Assembly (NCBI RefSeq): GCF_000420825.1
Contig: NZ_ATVR01000033.1
Coordinates: 1-39,642 of the forward strand
Reading direction: 5' to 3'
DNA length: 39,642 bases
Origin: Butyrivibrio sp. AE2015
GTDB taxonomy: Bacteria; Bacillota; Clostridia; Lachnospirales; Lachnospiraceae
Position 1 is the first letter of the stretch; each line of letters begins with the position of its first letter. Of the stretch, positions 32,725 through 39,642 are shown in pieces. The notes under the pieces are model-generated. The model was not told where the DNA came from, searched no databases, and saw nothing but the letters and a program-made list of their open reading frames with translations. The position numbers and the translations under genes were made by a program.

Positions 32725-34344
32725 ATGGCTGATAGATTAAAGGCCTTGTGGCAAAAAATTCTCGACTGGTGGAATCAGTTTACTGCCAAGCAAAAGACCC
32801 TTATTGTGGGTGCGGGCTCGGTAATACTGCTTACCATTATCATTTTGGTTTCTGTTCTGAACCAACCTCAATATGTGTTATTGGTCAATGCCAATTCAAC
32901 AAAAGAAGCTTCAGAGATAAAGGAGCTTCTTGATTCTAATTCCATAAATTATAAAATGTCAGATGATGGCTTGGAATTTAAAGTTCTGAAAAAAGATCAG
33001 GGCAATGCAAGCCTTCTTTTGGGTGCTAATGACATCCAATCTTATGCTTACAGTATCGATAATGTTACTGACGGCAGTTTTTCCACCACAGAATCAGATA
33101 AACAGAAAAAATATGTTCTATATCTTGAAAGTCGGCTGGAGTCGGATTTCATAAACAGATTCACTGATATTAAGAGTGCTAATGTCCAGCTTCATATTCC
33201 TGATAATGATGGTACACTTATTGGCAATCAGGAAGAGTCCTCAGCAAGTATTTTGCTTGAGCTCGATGATAATGCTACCTTTAATGAAGACAATGCAGCT
33301 TTTCTTGCAAGAGCTGTTGCCAAGGCAATAGGCAATACTTCCACAAAAGATATTGTTATTCTTGATACTAATGGAAACATGCTTTTTGCTGGTGATGAGG
33401 ACAGTACTATTTCCGGAATGGCAAGTACGCAGCTTTCTTTAAAAGCCAAGGCAGAACAGCTTGTAAAAAATGAAGTAAAGAAAGTTCTTTTGGGAACTAA
33501 GCTTTACGATAATATTGAAGTTGCAAGTAATCTGGTGATGGATTTTTCACATGAGGAAACAACTGAGCATAACTATACACCTGCAGAGGATCAGACCCAG
33601 GGTGTTTTATCCCATGAAGATACATATAATGCTGAAAATGTTAATGGGGTCAGTGGCATTCCTGGAACTGATACAAATGCAGATAATGAAACTACTTATG
33701 TGACTCAGGATAATACGAATTCAACATCAACTATAACTGAAGAATCAAGAGATTATCTCCCAAATGAAAAAATAACTACAAGAACCAATCAGCCTGGAGC
33801 TATTCAATATGCAAGCTCATCAATTTCGGTCACAGCTATTAACTACGTTGTTGTAAAGGAAGAGGATTACGACAGCGCAGCAAATAACAATATGACCTGG
33901 AAAGAGTATAAACTTGCCAATGCTGAACCTGCAGTTTTAACTGTTCCTGTTGAAGTTATTGATGTAGTATCCAAAGCAACAGGCATAGATTCTGCTAATG
34001 TTGCAATGGCTGCATATACTGAGTATGTATTTTTTGACAGAACAGGTGCTAATATAACTGTCACAGATATCCTGCAGATTGTAATGATCCTTATTATTTT
34101 AGGACTCCTTGCATTCATTATTGTCAGAAGCATGTGGACAAAGAAACAGACGCAGGAAGAAGCAGAACCGGAACCTTTGTCTGTGGAACAGCTTCTTGAA
34201 TCGCAGCCTGAAGAATCCCTCGAGGATATTGAGATGGATACGGGCTCTGAAACAAAGAAACTTATTGAGAAGTTTGTTGATGAAAATCCGGAAGCTGCTG
34301 CAGTTCTTTTACGTAACTGGCTTAATGAAGACTACGGTCTATAA
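32725..34344 (+). CDS. fliF: Flagellar MS-ring protein FliF
   Basis: 539 residues. It forms the membrane MS ring on which the basal body is built. An N-terminal span (about 24-46, LIVGAGSVILLTIIILVSVL) and a C-terminal span (about 453-475, DILQIVMILIILGLLAFIIV) bracket the large outer domain. That domain has the ring-building motif VLYLESRLESDFINRF...SANVQLHIP. The C-terminal tail ENPEAAAVLLRNWLNEDYG is the FliG-binding peptide. GGGGAGGGAG precedes the ATG. fliG follows after 17 bases. Confidence 0.96.
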   Translation: MADRLKALWQKILDWWNQFTAKQKTLIVGAGSVILLTIIILVSVLNQPQYVLLVNANSTKEASEIKELLDSNSINYKMSDDGLEFKVLKKDQGNASLLLGANDIQSYAYSIDNVTDGSFSTTESDKQKKYVLYLESRLESDFINRFTDIKSANVQLHIPDNDGTLIGNQEESSASILLELDDNATFNEDNAAFLARAVAKAIGNTSTKDIVILDTNGNMLFAGDEDSTISGMASTQLSLKAKAEQLVKNEVKKVLLGTKLYDNIEVASNLVMDFSHEETTEHNYTPAEDQTQGVLSHEDTYNAENVNGVSGIPGTDTNADNETTYVTQDNTNSTSTITEESRDYLPNEKITTRTNQPGAIQYASSSISVTAINYVVVKEEDYDSAANNNMTWKEYKLANAEPAVLTVPVEVIDVVSKATGIDSANVAMAAYTEYVFFDRTGANITVTDILQIVMILIILGLLAFIIVRSMWTKKQTQEEAEPEPLSVEQLLESQPEESLEDIEMDTGSETKKLIEKFVDENPEAAAVLLRNWLNEDYGL

Positions 34345-34361
34345 CTAAAGGGGAAAAGGGT

Positions 34362-35402
34362 ATGATGGATACTGAAGTTTCTGCTGGAGAAAGCTCCTTA
34401 ACCGAGGGCTTTACCGGTACACAAAAGGCAGCAATTCTTCTGATCGCGTTGGGACCAGAGAAATCATCTGCAATATTCAAACATCTAAAGGACGAAGAAA
34501 TTGAGGAGCTTACCCTGGAGATTGCGAATACGCGAAGCGTTACTTCGCAGATCAAGGAAGCTGTTCTTGAGGAGTTTTATGGCGTCTGCCTTGCTCAGCA
34601 GTATATTGCAGAAGGTGGTATCAGTTATGCTAAGGAACTTCTTGAAAAAGCTCTTGGTGAAGACAAGGCTCTTGATGTTATCAGTAAGCTCACTGCTTCA
34701 CTTCAGGTTAAGCCTTTCGAATTTATCAGAAAAACAGAGCCCTCTCAGATACTTACATTCATTCAGGATGAACATCCGCAGACAATCGCTCTTGTTCTAT
34801 CCTACATGTCACCTGCTCAAAGTGCCCTTATTTTGTCAGCACTTCCACCTGACAGGCAGGCTGATGTTGCAAAACGTATAGCAGCAATGGATAGAACGAG
34901 CCCGGATACAATAAAGGAAGTCGAAAAAGTGTTAGAATCAAAGCTTGCTTCTTTGGTAAATCAGGACTTTACAATTATCGGTGGCGTAGATGCAGTCGTA
35001 GAGATCTTGAACACTGTAGATCGTGCAACCGAAAAACATATCATGGAAACTCTCGAGATCGAAGAGCCGGAACTTGCAGACGAGATCAGAAAGAAAATGT
35101 TCGTATTCGAGGATGTACTTCTTTTGGACGACCGTTCAATACAGAGAGTGCTGCGTGAGGTTGAAAATGCTGACCTTGGTCTTGCTCTTAAGGGCGCAAC
35201 CGAGAATGTACAGACTGCTATCTTTAACAACCTTTCAAAGCGTCTTGCGGCCATGATCAAGGAAGATATGGACTTCATGGGACCTGTTCGTATGAAGGAT
35301 GTTGAGGAAGCTCAGCAGAAGATCGTTAACGTTATCAGAAAGCTTGAAGATTCCGGTGAAATTGTTATTTCCAGAGGCGGAGGTGATGAGCTAGTTGTCT
35401 AA
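34362..35402 (+). CDS. fliG: Flagellar motor switch protein FliG
   Basis: 346 residues. Rotor protein that interacts with the stator and sets rotation direction. Visible features are the N-terminal KAAILLIALGPEKSSAIFKHL, the EHPQT motif in the middle domain (DEHPQTIALVLSYM) and the C-terminal torque helix region with VFEDVLLLDDRSIQRVLREV and KGATENVQTAIFNNLSKRLA. Two adjacent ATGs (34362, 34365) follow AAAGGGGAAAAGGG; either may be used. The last codons contain the ribosome site for fliH and overlap its start by 8 bases. Confidence 0.97.
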   Translation: MMDTEVSAGESSLTEGFTGTQKAAILLIALGPEKSSAIFKHLKDEEIEELTLEIANTRSVTSQIKEAVLEEFYGVCLAQQYIAEGGISYAKELLEKALGEDKALDVISKLTASLQVKPFEFIRKTEPSQILTFIQDEHPQTIALVLSYMSPAQSALILSALPPDRQADVAKRIAAMDRTSPDTIKEVEKVLESKLASLVNQDFTIIGGVDAVVEILNTVDRATEKHIMETLEIEEPELADEIRKKMFVFEDVLLLDDRSIQRVLREVENADLGLALKGATENVQTAIFNNLSKRLAAMIKEDMDFMGPVRMKDVEEAQQKIVNVIRKLEDSGEIVISRGGGDELVV

Positions 35403-36276
35403 TCTTTTTAAAGGAGCTTTTATAAGCTTTGATGAATCAGACGCCCGGATAATTGATAACAATGAGCTTGCAAATAAGAAAATCGAAGAGTTTCAGGAGC
35501 AGGAGCTCAAAAGACAAAGAGCAATGATGGCCGAAGATGAAGGCCTTCCTACTGAGGGAGACGAAAACTCTGATTTTTCTCCAGGGATTGATATGGAACA
35601 GCTGGATCAGCTCACTGAAGATCAGAGTATTCTTGGCGCTTCTAACGAGGATCCGCAATTCGATATGGAAGCCATGCAGGCTGAAATTGATTTTAAACTT
35701 CAGCAGGCCTCAGAGCAGGCTGAAGCCATTATAAACGACGCACAAAATCAGGCAGAGGAAATAAAACAGGAAGCTATAGAACAGGGGCATCAGGAAGGTT
35801 ATGATGCCGGTTACCAGGAAGGTATGGCTGCTGTAGAAAGCCTTAAAGCTGATATTGAAGCCCAAAGAGAAGGGCTTGAGAAGGAATATCAGATGCTTGT
35901 TGATGAGCTTGAGCCTGAAATGGTCGATGTTCTTACACAGATTTATGAGCACGTGCTTGGAATAGAGCTTAGGGATGATAAGGGGATAATCCTTCATCTT
36001 CTTAAGAATACACTTTCCAGGATAGAGCCGGGAAATGACCTTATAGTCCATGTTTCGTCTGATGATTACGATGAAGTAATGGATGAAAAAGAGGCTTTGA
36101 ATGCATGTGTTACGTCTCCGAACACTACAATGGAGATCATAGAAGACCCTCTTCTAAAGGAAAATGAATGCATGATAGAGTCAGACAGCGGAGTATTTGA
36201 TTGTAGCCTCGGAGTTGAGCTTTCAGAGATTTCCAGAAAGCTTAAATTATTATCTTTTGACAGAAAGAAGAGATAG
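35395..36276 (+). CDS. fliH: Flagellar assembly protein FliH
   Basis: 293 residues from a TTG start. The near-perfect GGAGGTGA at 35379-35386, within the end of fliG, supports this start at ideal spacing. FliH holds and regulates the FliI ATPase. The first 90 residues are acidic. Residues about 88-170 form a coiled coil with several QEG/GYQEG repeats (EQGHQEGYDAGYQEGMAAVE), the usual FliH/HrpE pattern. The globular C-terminus follows. The sequence is weakly conserved, but position between fliG and fliI makes the call secure. Confidence 0.9.
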   Translation: MSNLFKGAFISFDESDARIIDNNELANKKIEEFQEQELKRQRAMMAEDEGLPTEGDENSDFSPGIDMEQLDQLTEDQSILGASNEDPQFDMEAMQAEIDFKLQQASEQAEAIINDAQNQAEEIKQEAIEQGHQEGYDAGYQEGMAAVESLKADIEAQREGLEKEYQMLVDELEPEMVDVLTQIYEHVLGIELRDDKGIILHLLKNTLSRIEPGNDLIVHVSSDDYDEVMDEKEALNACVTSPNTTMEIIEDPLLKENECMIESDSGVFDCSLGVELSEISRKLKLLSFDRKKR

Positions 36277-36278
36277 AT

Positions 36279-37637
36279 ATGTTAGTATCTTCAGTTGATT
36301 TGTCAAAATATAAAAAGATGCAAAATGCGCCATTTTATCGCACTCGTGGTAAAGTGGTAAATGTTATTGGGCTGACTATAGAGTCAGCAGGTCCGGATGC
36401 AAAGCTTGGCGATATATGCCTTATCTATCCCAAAAAGAAGGACTCTGATACAGGAAATGAGTATCAGCCAAAGCCTGCTATGGCCGAAGTTGTGGGCTTT
36501 AAGGACAATCATGTGCAGCTGATGCCTTACGAGAACACAAGTGGTATAGGAAATGGTTCGATAGTTGAAAATACAGATTCACCTCTTCGTGTTAACGTTG
36601 GAGAGGGGCTTCTTGGAAAAACACTTGATGGTCTTGGAAGAATTGATGGTACAAGCTATGGAAAAGGAGTAGCCCTTGAAGGCGGCGTTGCATATTCTGT
36701 TGAGAATCAGCCGCCAGATCCAATGACGAGAGATCCCATATCTGATGTTTTGTCTCTTGGTGTAAAAGCTGTTGATGGCCTTTTAACAGTTGGTAAAGGC
36801 CAGAGAATCGGTATATTTGCGGGATCAGGTGTTGGTAAATCCACACTTCTTGGAATGTTTGCAAGAAACACTCAGGCTGACATAAATGTTATTGCTCTTA
36901 TTGGAGAGCGTGGCAGGGAAGTCAGAGAATTCATAGAAAGAGATCTTGGTGAAGAAGGCATGAGGCGATCTATTGTTGTCTGTGCCACATCTGATAAACC
37001 GGCCCTTGAGAGATTAAAAGCTGCAAAGACCGCAACTTCGATTGCAGAGTACTTTAGAGACAAGGGAAAAGACGTACTTCTTATGATGGATTCCCTTACC
37101 CGTTTTTCAATGGCACAGAGGGAAATAGGGCTGGCAAGTGGTGAGCCTCCTGTTTCAAGAGGTTATCCGCCGAGTGTATATGCTGAAATGCCTAAACTCC
37201 TAGAGAGAGCTGGAAAGTCCAGGAAAGGCTCTATTACGGGCCTTTATACAGTCCTAGTTGATGGTGATGATATGAATGAACCCATCACAGATACAGCCAG
37301 AGGTATATTGGATGGGCATATAGTCCTTAATCGTAAGCTTGCGCAAAAGAATCACTATCCTGCGATAGACGTTCTTGCAAGTATTTCCAGATGTATGTCT
37401 GCAATTGCAGATCCTGAGCATAAAAAAGCTGCTGGAAAACTAAAAAATGTTCTTGCAACTTATAATGACGCTGAGGACCTTATAAATATCGGTGCATACA
37501 GGAGTGGAGCCAATAAAAATATTGATTATGCAGTTTCTAAAATAGAGCTTGTCAATTCTTTTCTTATGCAGGAGACTGATCAAAAGTTTACCTTTGAAGA
37601 AATAAGACAGACTCTTATAGATATGTTCAGGGATTGA
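36279..37637 (+). CDS. fliI: Flagellar export ATPase FliI
   Basis: 452 residues. F1-beta-like ATPase of the flagellar export apparatus. The Walker A is FAGSGVGKSTLL (Lys187) and the Walker B region VLLMMDSLTRFSMAQREI. GEPPVSRGYPPSVYAEMPKLLERAG and the C-terminal FLMQETDQKFTFEE are typical. It begins 2 bases after the fliH stop. fliJ begins 6 bases after its own stop. Confidence 0.97.
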   Translation: MLVSSVDLSKYKKMQNAPFYRTRGKVVNVIGLTIESAGPDAKLGDICLIYPKKKDSDTGNEYQPKPAMAEVVGFKDNHVQLMPYENTSGIGNGSIVENTDSPLRVNVGEGLLGKTLDGLGRIDGTSYGKGVALEGGVAYSVENQPPDPMTRDPISDVLSLGVKAVDGLLTVGKGQRIGIFAGSGVGKSTLLGMFARNTQADINVIALIGERGREVREFIERDLGEEGMRRSIVVCATSDKPALERLKAAKTATSIAEYFRDKGKDVLLMMDSLTRFSMAQREIGLASGEPPVSRGYPPSVYAEMPKLLERAGKSRKGSITGLYTVLVDGDDMNEPITDTARGILDGHIVLNRKLAQKNHYPAIDVLASISRCMSAIADPEHKKAAGKLKNVLATYNDAEDLINIGAYRSGANKNIDYAVSKIELVNSFLMQETDQKFTFEEIRQTLIDMFRD

Positions 37638-37643
37638 TAGCCT

Positions 37644-38102
37644 ATGGCAAGATTTAATTACCGTATGCAAAGTGTCCTTAATATCAAGCAAAAAACTGAA
37701 GGACAGGTAAAAATGGAATTTGCCAATGCCCAGGCAGAGCTTAATCAGCAGCTTGATATTCTGGATGAATATGTCAGAAGAAAAGAAAATTATCTTTTGG
37801 AGGCTGAAGAACTCAGAAATGCAGAGAGTTTAAAGCTTCAGGATATATTGGATAATCAGTATGCTACAGCTCAAATGGATGTAATGATTGCGTCTCAGGC
37901 AAAAGTAGTTAAGGAATACGAAAAAAAAGTCGAAAGAGTAAGAGTAAGATTAACAAGGGCAATACAGGAGAGAAAGATGCAGGAGACCCTTCGTGACAGG
38001 GCTTATGCAGAGTATTTGGAAGAAGAAAAACAGGAAGAAGCTAAAGAGAATGATCAGCGAACCAGCTTTACCTATGGACAAAGAGGAGATAAAACTAGAT
38101 AA
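37644..38102 (+). CDS. fliJ: Flagellar export protein FliJ
   Basis: 152 residues, almost entirely an antiparallel coiled coil (FNYRMQSVLNIKQKTEGQVKMEFANAQ..., RVRVRLTRAIQERKMQETLRDRAYAEYLEEE). FliJ is the central stalk of the export ATPase. Sequence conservation is low in this family; identity rests on length, coiled-coil pattern and position after fliI. The stop overlaps the next start by one base (TAATG). Confidence 0.9.
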   Translation: MARFNYRMQSVLNIKQKTEGQVKMEFANAQAELNQQLDILDEYVRRKENYLLEAEELRNAESLKLQDILDNQYATAQMDVMIASQAKVVKEYEKKVERVRVRLTRAIQERKMQETLRDRAYAEYLEEEKQEEAKENDQRTSFTYGQRGDKTR

Positions 38103-39040
38103 TGGCTGATAACAATCTGACTATGGCGCCTGATGATCCTAAGGCGGCCAAGAAAAAACTTGCAGCTGATAAAAAAGAATATAAGAAAAGATTAAAAGAA
38201 CAGAGAAAAGAGCAAAAGGAAAAAGAACAGGAATTTGCGGAACGGTCAGCGGAAATCAATGGTGATAATGCCGGTGGTCTTGCTACTTTGGTTATTTCTT
38301 TTCTCATTATTCTCATATGGCTTGCTATAATGGCACTTTTGATCAAACTTGATGTTGGTCATTTTGGTTCTGAGATTTTAGCGCCGCTACTTAGGGACAT
38401 TCCCTATGTCAATCTGATTCTTCCTGAAGGATCCGTACAGACTACAAAACCTGAAGCTGTGGTAGATTATAGTAATGCCGGATCCAGCGCTGCAGGAATT
38501 GAAAACATGGATGAAGCTCAGGCATATATAAAGAGACTTGAGCAAGCACTGCAGGCTGAGATGGAACAGAACAGCAGCTATGCTTCTTCAATTGAAAAGC
38601 TTCAGGCTGAGGTTGCAAGACTTGAACCTTTTGAGCAGCAACAAAAGAAATTTTATGAGGAGCGTGCATCTTTTTACGAGAGTGTGGTTTATGGCGATTA
38701 TGCTCCTGATGCAGCGGCGTATGCTTCGTATTATGCTATGATTGATCCTGATACGGCAGCTGAGATCTATAAAAAGATCATTCAGGGAGATGTGGATGAT
38801 GCTGCTATAAAGGCATTTGCAACTACCTATTCAGGTATGAAAGCAAAAAAAGCAGCTGAAATTTTCGATGAGATGGTTGCAGAGAATCAGATTGAACTTG
38901 TGGCAAGAATACTGGCTCAGATGAGTGTTGAAAATAGAGGTGATATTCTTGCAGCTATGGAAAAAGAAAATTCTGCAAAGCTTACGCAGCTGTTAGAACC
39001 AAATGCACTGGAACAAAAATCAACAAAAGTTACAGGATAA
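38102..39040 (+). CDS. MotE/YlxF-like membrane protein with MgtE-N-type domain
   Basis: 312 residues. A very basic N-terminal helix (about 13-47) is followed by one membrane span (about 58-80). A coiled coil (about 140-180, EAQAYIKRLEQALQAEMEQN) comes next, then a C-terminal helical domain resembling the MgtE N domain, which is structurally similar to part of FliG. The gene occupies the place of ylxF, after fliJ and before fliK, in Bacillus. The family is proposed to chaperone or organise motor/stator proteins, but the role here is inferred. No fliK follows within the 600 bases left in the window. Confidence 0.82.
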   Translation: MADNNLTMAPDDPKAAKKKLAADKKEYKKRLKEQRKEQKEKEQEFAERSAEINGDNAGGLATLVISFLIILIWLAIMALLIKLDVGHFGSEILAPLLRDIPYVNLILPEGSVQTTKPEAVVDYSNAGSSAAGIENMDEAQAYIKRLEQALQAEMEQNSSYASSIEKLQAEVARLEPFEQQQKKFYEERASFYESVVYGDYAPDAAAYASYYAMIDPDTAAEIYKKIIQGDVDDAAIKAFATTYSGMKAKKAAEIFDEMVAENQIELVARILAQMSVENRGDILAAMEKENSAKLTQLLEPNALEQKSTKVTG

Positions 39041-39101
39041 TGAGATATTTACTATCATTTAATTTCTTAAAAGAAATGTGATTTGCTTTGAAGTATAGAA
39101 T
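39041..39101 (+). other. AT-rich spacer after the MotE-like gene
   Basis: This is the first part of a 602-base stretch to the window end without a credible gene. It holds a small hairpin (AATTTCTT/AAGAAATG region, 39061-39078) and no clear promoter. The short frames further right lack ribosome sites and overlap the palindromes, so none is accepted as coding. Confidence 0.6.
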
Positions 39102-39152
39102 TGGGAGAGTATTTTGAAATTAGGCTTTTGCTTATATCAAAATCCTCTCCCA
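39102..39152 (+). terminator. Long hairpin after the MotE-like gene, possible terminator
   Basis: TGGGAGAG (39102-39109) pairs with CTCTCCCA (39145-39152), and ATTTTGA (39111-39117) with TCAAAAT (39137-39143). This makes a 16-bp stem with one mismatch and a 19-nt loop. The following bases (TTTGTATAG) are only weakly T-rich, so it may be a leaky terminator or a processing site inside the flagellar operon. Confidence 0.55.
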
Positions 39153-39188
39153 TTTGTATAGTACGTAAGTAATTGGCCCCGTCCGCCA

Positions 39189-39314
39189 CCATTGACTGAA
39201 CCTGGGGAAAACGCCTTGGTCTGCGAGCCGACGGTGAGGATGATGGGAACAGTTGTTAGATTCATGCACCGTCGGATTCAGCATTGTAGCGTTTTCCTCA
39301 GAACCCGTCAATGG
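39189..39314 (+). ncRNA. Candidate structured non-coding RNA (nested stems)
   Basis: Three nested pairings are perfect or nearly so. CCATTGAC (39189-39196) pairs with GTCAATGG (39307-39314). CTGGGGAAAACGC (39202-39214) pairs with GCGTTTTCCTCAG (39289-39301), with one G-U. CCGACGGTG (39228-39236) pairs with CACCGTCGG (39267-39275). Short internal loops separate them. The element is clearly more GC-rich than its surroundings. No known riboswitch, RNase P, tmRNA, SRP or 6S core was recognised. The strand is not certain, since perfect palindromes fold on both; + is chosen because it follows + genes. Confidence 0.55.
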
Positions 39315-39440
39315 CAAGCACCTGCGGTGTGGCTGGGTGTCATTGCCTCGGGCTCTGACTCCGAGAACAGTAGGGATGGCTGAAATTGAATCAGCTGGAG
39401 ACTTGGGATATTGAAAACATAAAGATTTACCTGGCTATAG

Positions 39441-39642
39441 CATGCTGCGAGAGATTTTTCTCGATTTTCATGCCTTGTGCAGAGGCTTCTGACATGATTT
39501 GGAGATTTTTTGCAAGTATCACATGCTTTGTATAGTGGTTCAGACATGTTGTTAGTGATTTTGACTCAGATACCATGTCTTTGCTTAGTAATTCGACATG
39601 CTGTGTCAGATTTTTCTCATAATTTCATGCCTTGAATAGAAT
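39441..39642 (+). repeat. Diverged 52-base tandem repeat, continues beyond the window
   Basis: CATG recurs at 39441, 39469, 39493, 39522, 39545, 39574, 39597 and 39626, alternating 23-24 and 28-29 bases apart. Each unit is therefore 52-53 bases made of two halves. Half A reads like CATGCYTTG...TAG...TTC.GA. Half B reads like CATG.TG...AGATTTTT.TC. About three and a half units are visible. The units are diverged, but the period is strict. Confidence 0.7.

Noticed and set aside
39132..39547. Three short open frames on both strands across the GC-rich element
   Set aside because: They arise from palindromic GC-rich sequence, have no ribosome sites and no recognisable protein features.
39441..39642. 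Possible CRISPR array
   Set aside because: The repeated units are diverged from each other, the period is made of two related half-units, and there are no unique spacers between identical repeats. No cas genes are present.

Overview
The window is low-GC DNA from a motile clostridial Firmicute. It is probably a member of the Lachnospiraceae, of the Butyrivibrio/Pseudobutyrivibrio kind. The grounds are the gene families (CodY, HemZ, a DUF5692-like membrane protein, the serC-serA-DUF1015 trio, an Rpn-type nuclease end) and the codY-flgB-flgC-fliE-fliF-fliG-fliH-fliI-fliJ order shared with Bacillus and clostridia. The genus is inference. All protein genes are on the + strand. The only minus-strand gene is a tRNA-Thr.

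Layout. (1) 1-3330: the end of an Rpn/PD-(D/E)XK family gene and its terminator, then a VanY-like D,D-carboxypeptidase, tgt and yajC. (2) 3366-11207: leuB, a GT-C type membrane glycosyltransferase, ilvD, ilvB and an L,D-transpeptidase, closely spaced and closed by a terminator. (3) 11258-17525: a good sigma-A promoter, serC, serA, a DUF1015 protein and a glgB-like gene whose catalytic residues have nearly all been replaced. (4) 17537-22685: tRNA-Thr on the minus strand, then apt, relA/spoT, an MBL-fold hydrolase and hemZ (housekeeping and stringent response). (5) 22726-27913: a unit with its own promoter encoding a DUF5692-like membrane protein, HypB, HypA and a 958-residue multi-cluster FAD/iron-sulfur oxidoreductase. 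(6) 27940-30220: topA, whose predicted promoter overlaps a long inverted repeat. (7) 30313-39040: codY followed by the flagellar basal body/export operon flgB-flgC-fliE-fliF-fliG-fliH-fliI-fliJ and a MotE/YlxF-like gene. (8) 39041-39642: about 600 bases without a credible gene, holding a long hairpin, a GC-rich nested-stem element that looks like a structured RNA, and a diverged 52-base tandem repeat that runs off the window.

The amino-acid genes (leuB, ilvD, ilvB, serC, serA) share the window with codY, the global regulator that senses branched-chain amino acids and GTP. relA, which lowers GTP when it makes ppGpp, is also here. CodY also sits directly upstream of the flagellar operon, as in Bacillus subtilis.

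The points most worth a second look are: the full-length but apparently catalytically dead GlgB homologue with a coiled-coil tail; an exact sigma-28 promoter at the end of codY that would make either a roughly 65-nt RNA or an attenuated leader; the nested-stem RNA candidate plus tandem repeat after the flagellar genes; the hypBA pair without visible hydrogenase genes, beside an uncharacterised membrane protein and oxidoreductase; and the structured insertion between fliE and fliF.
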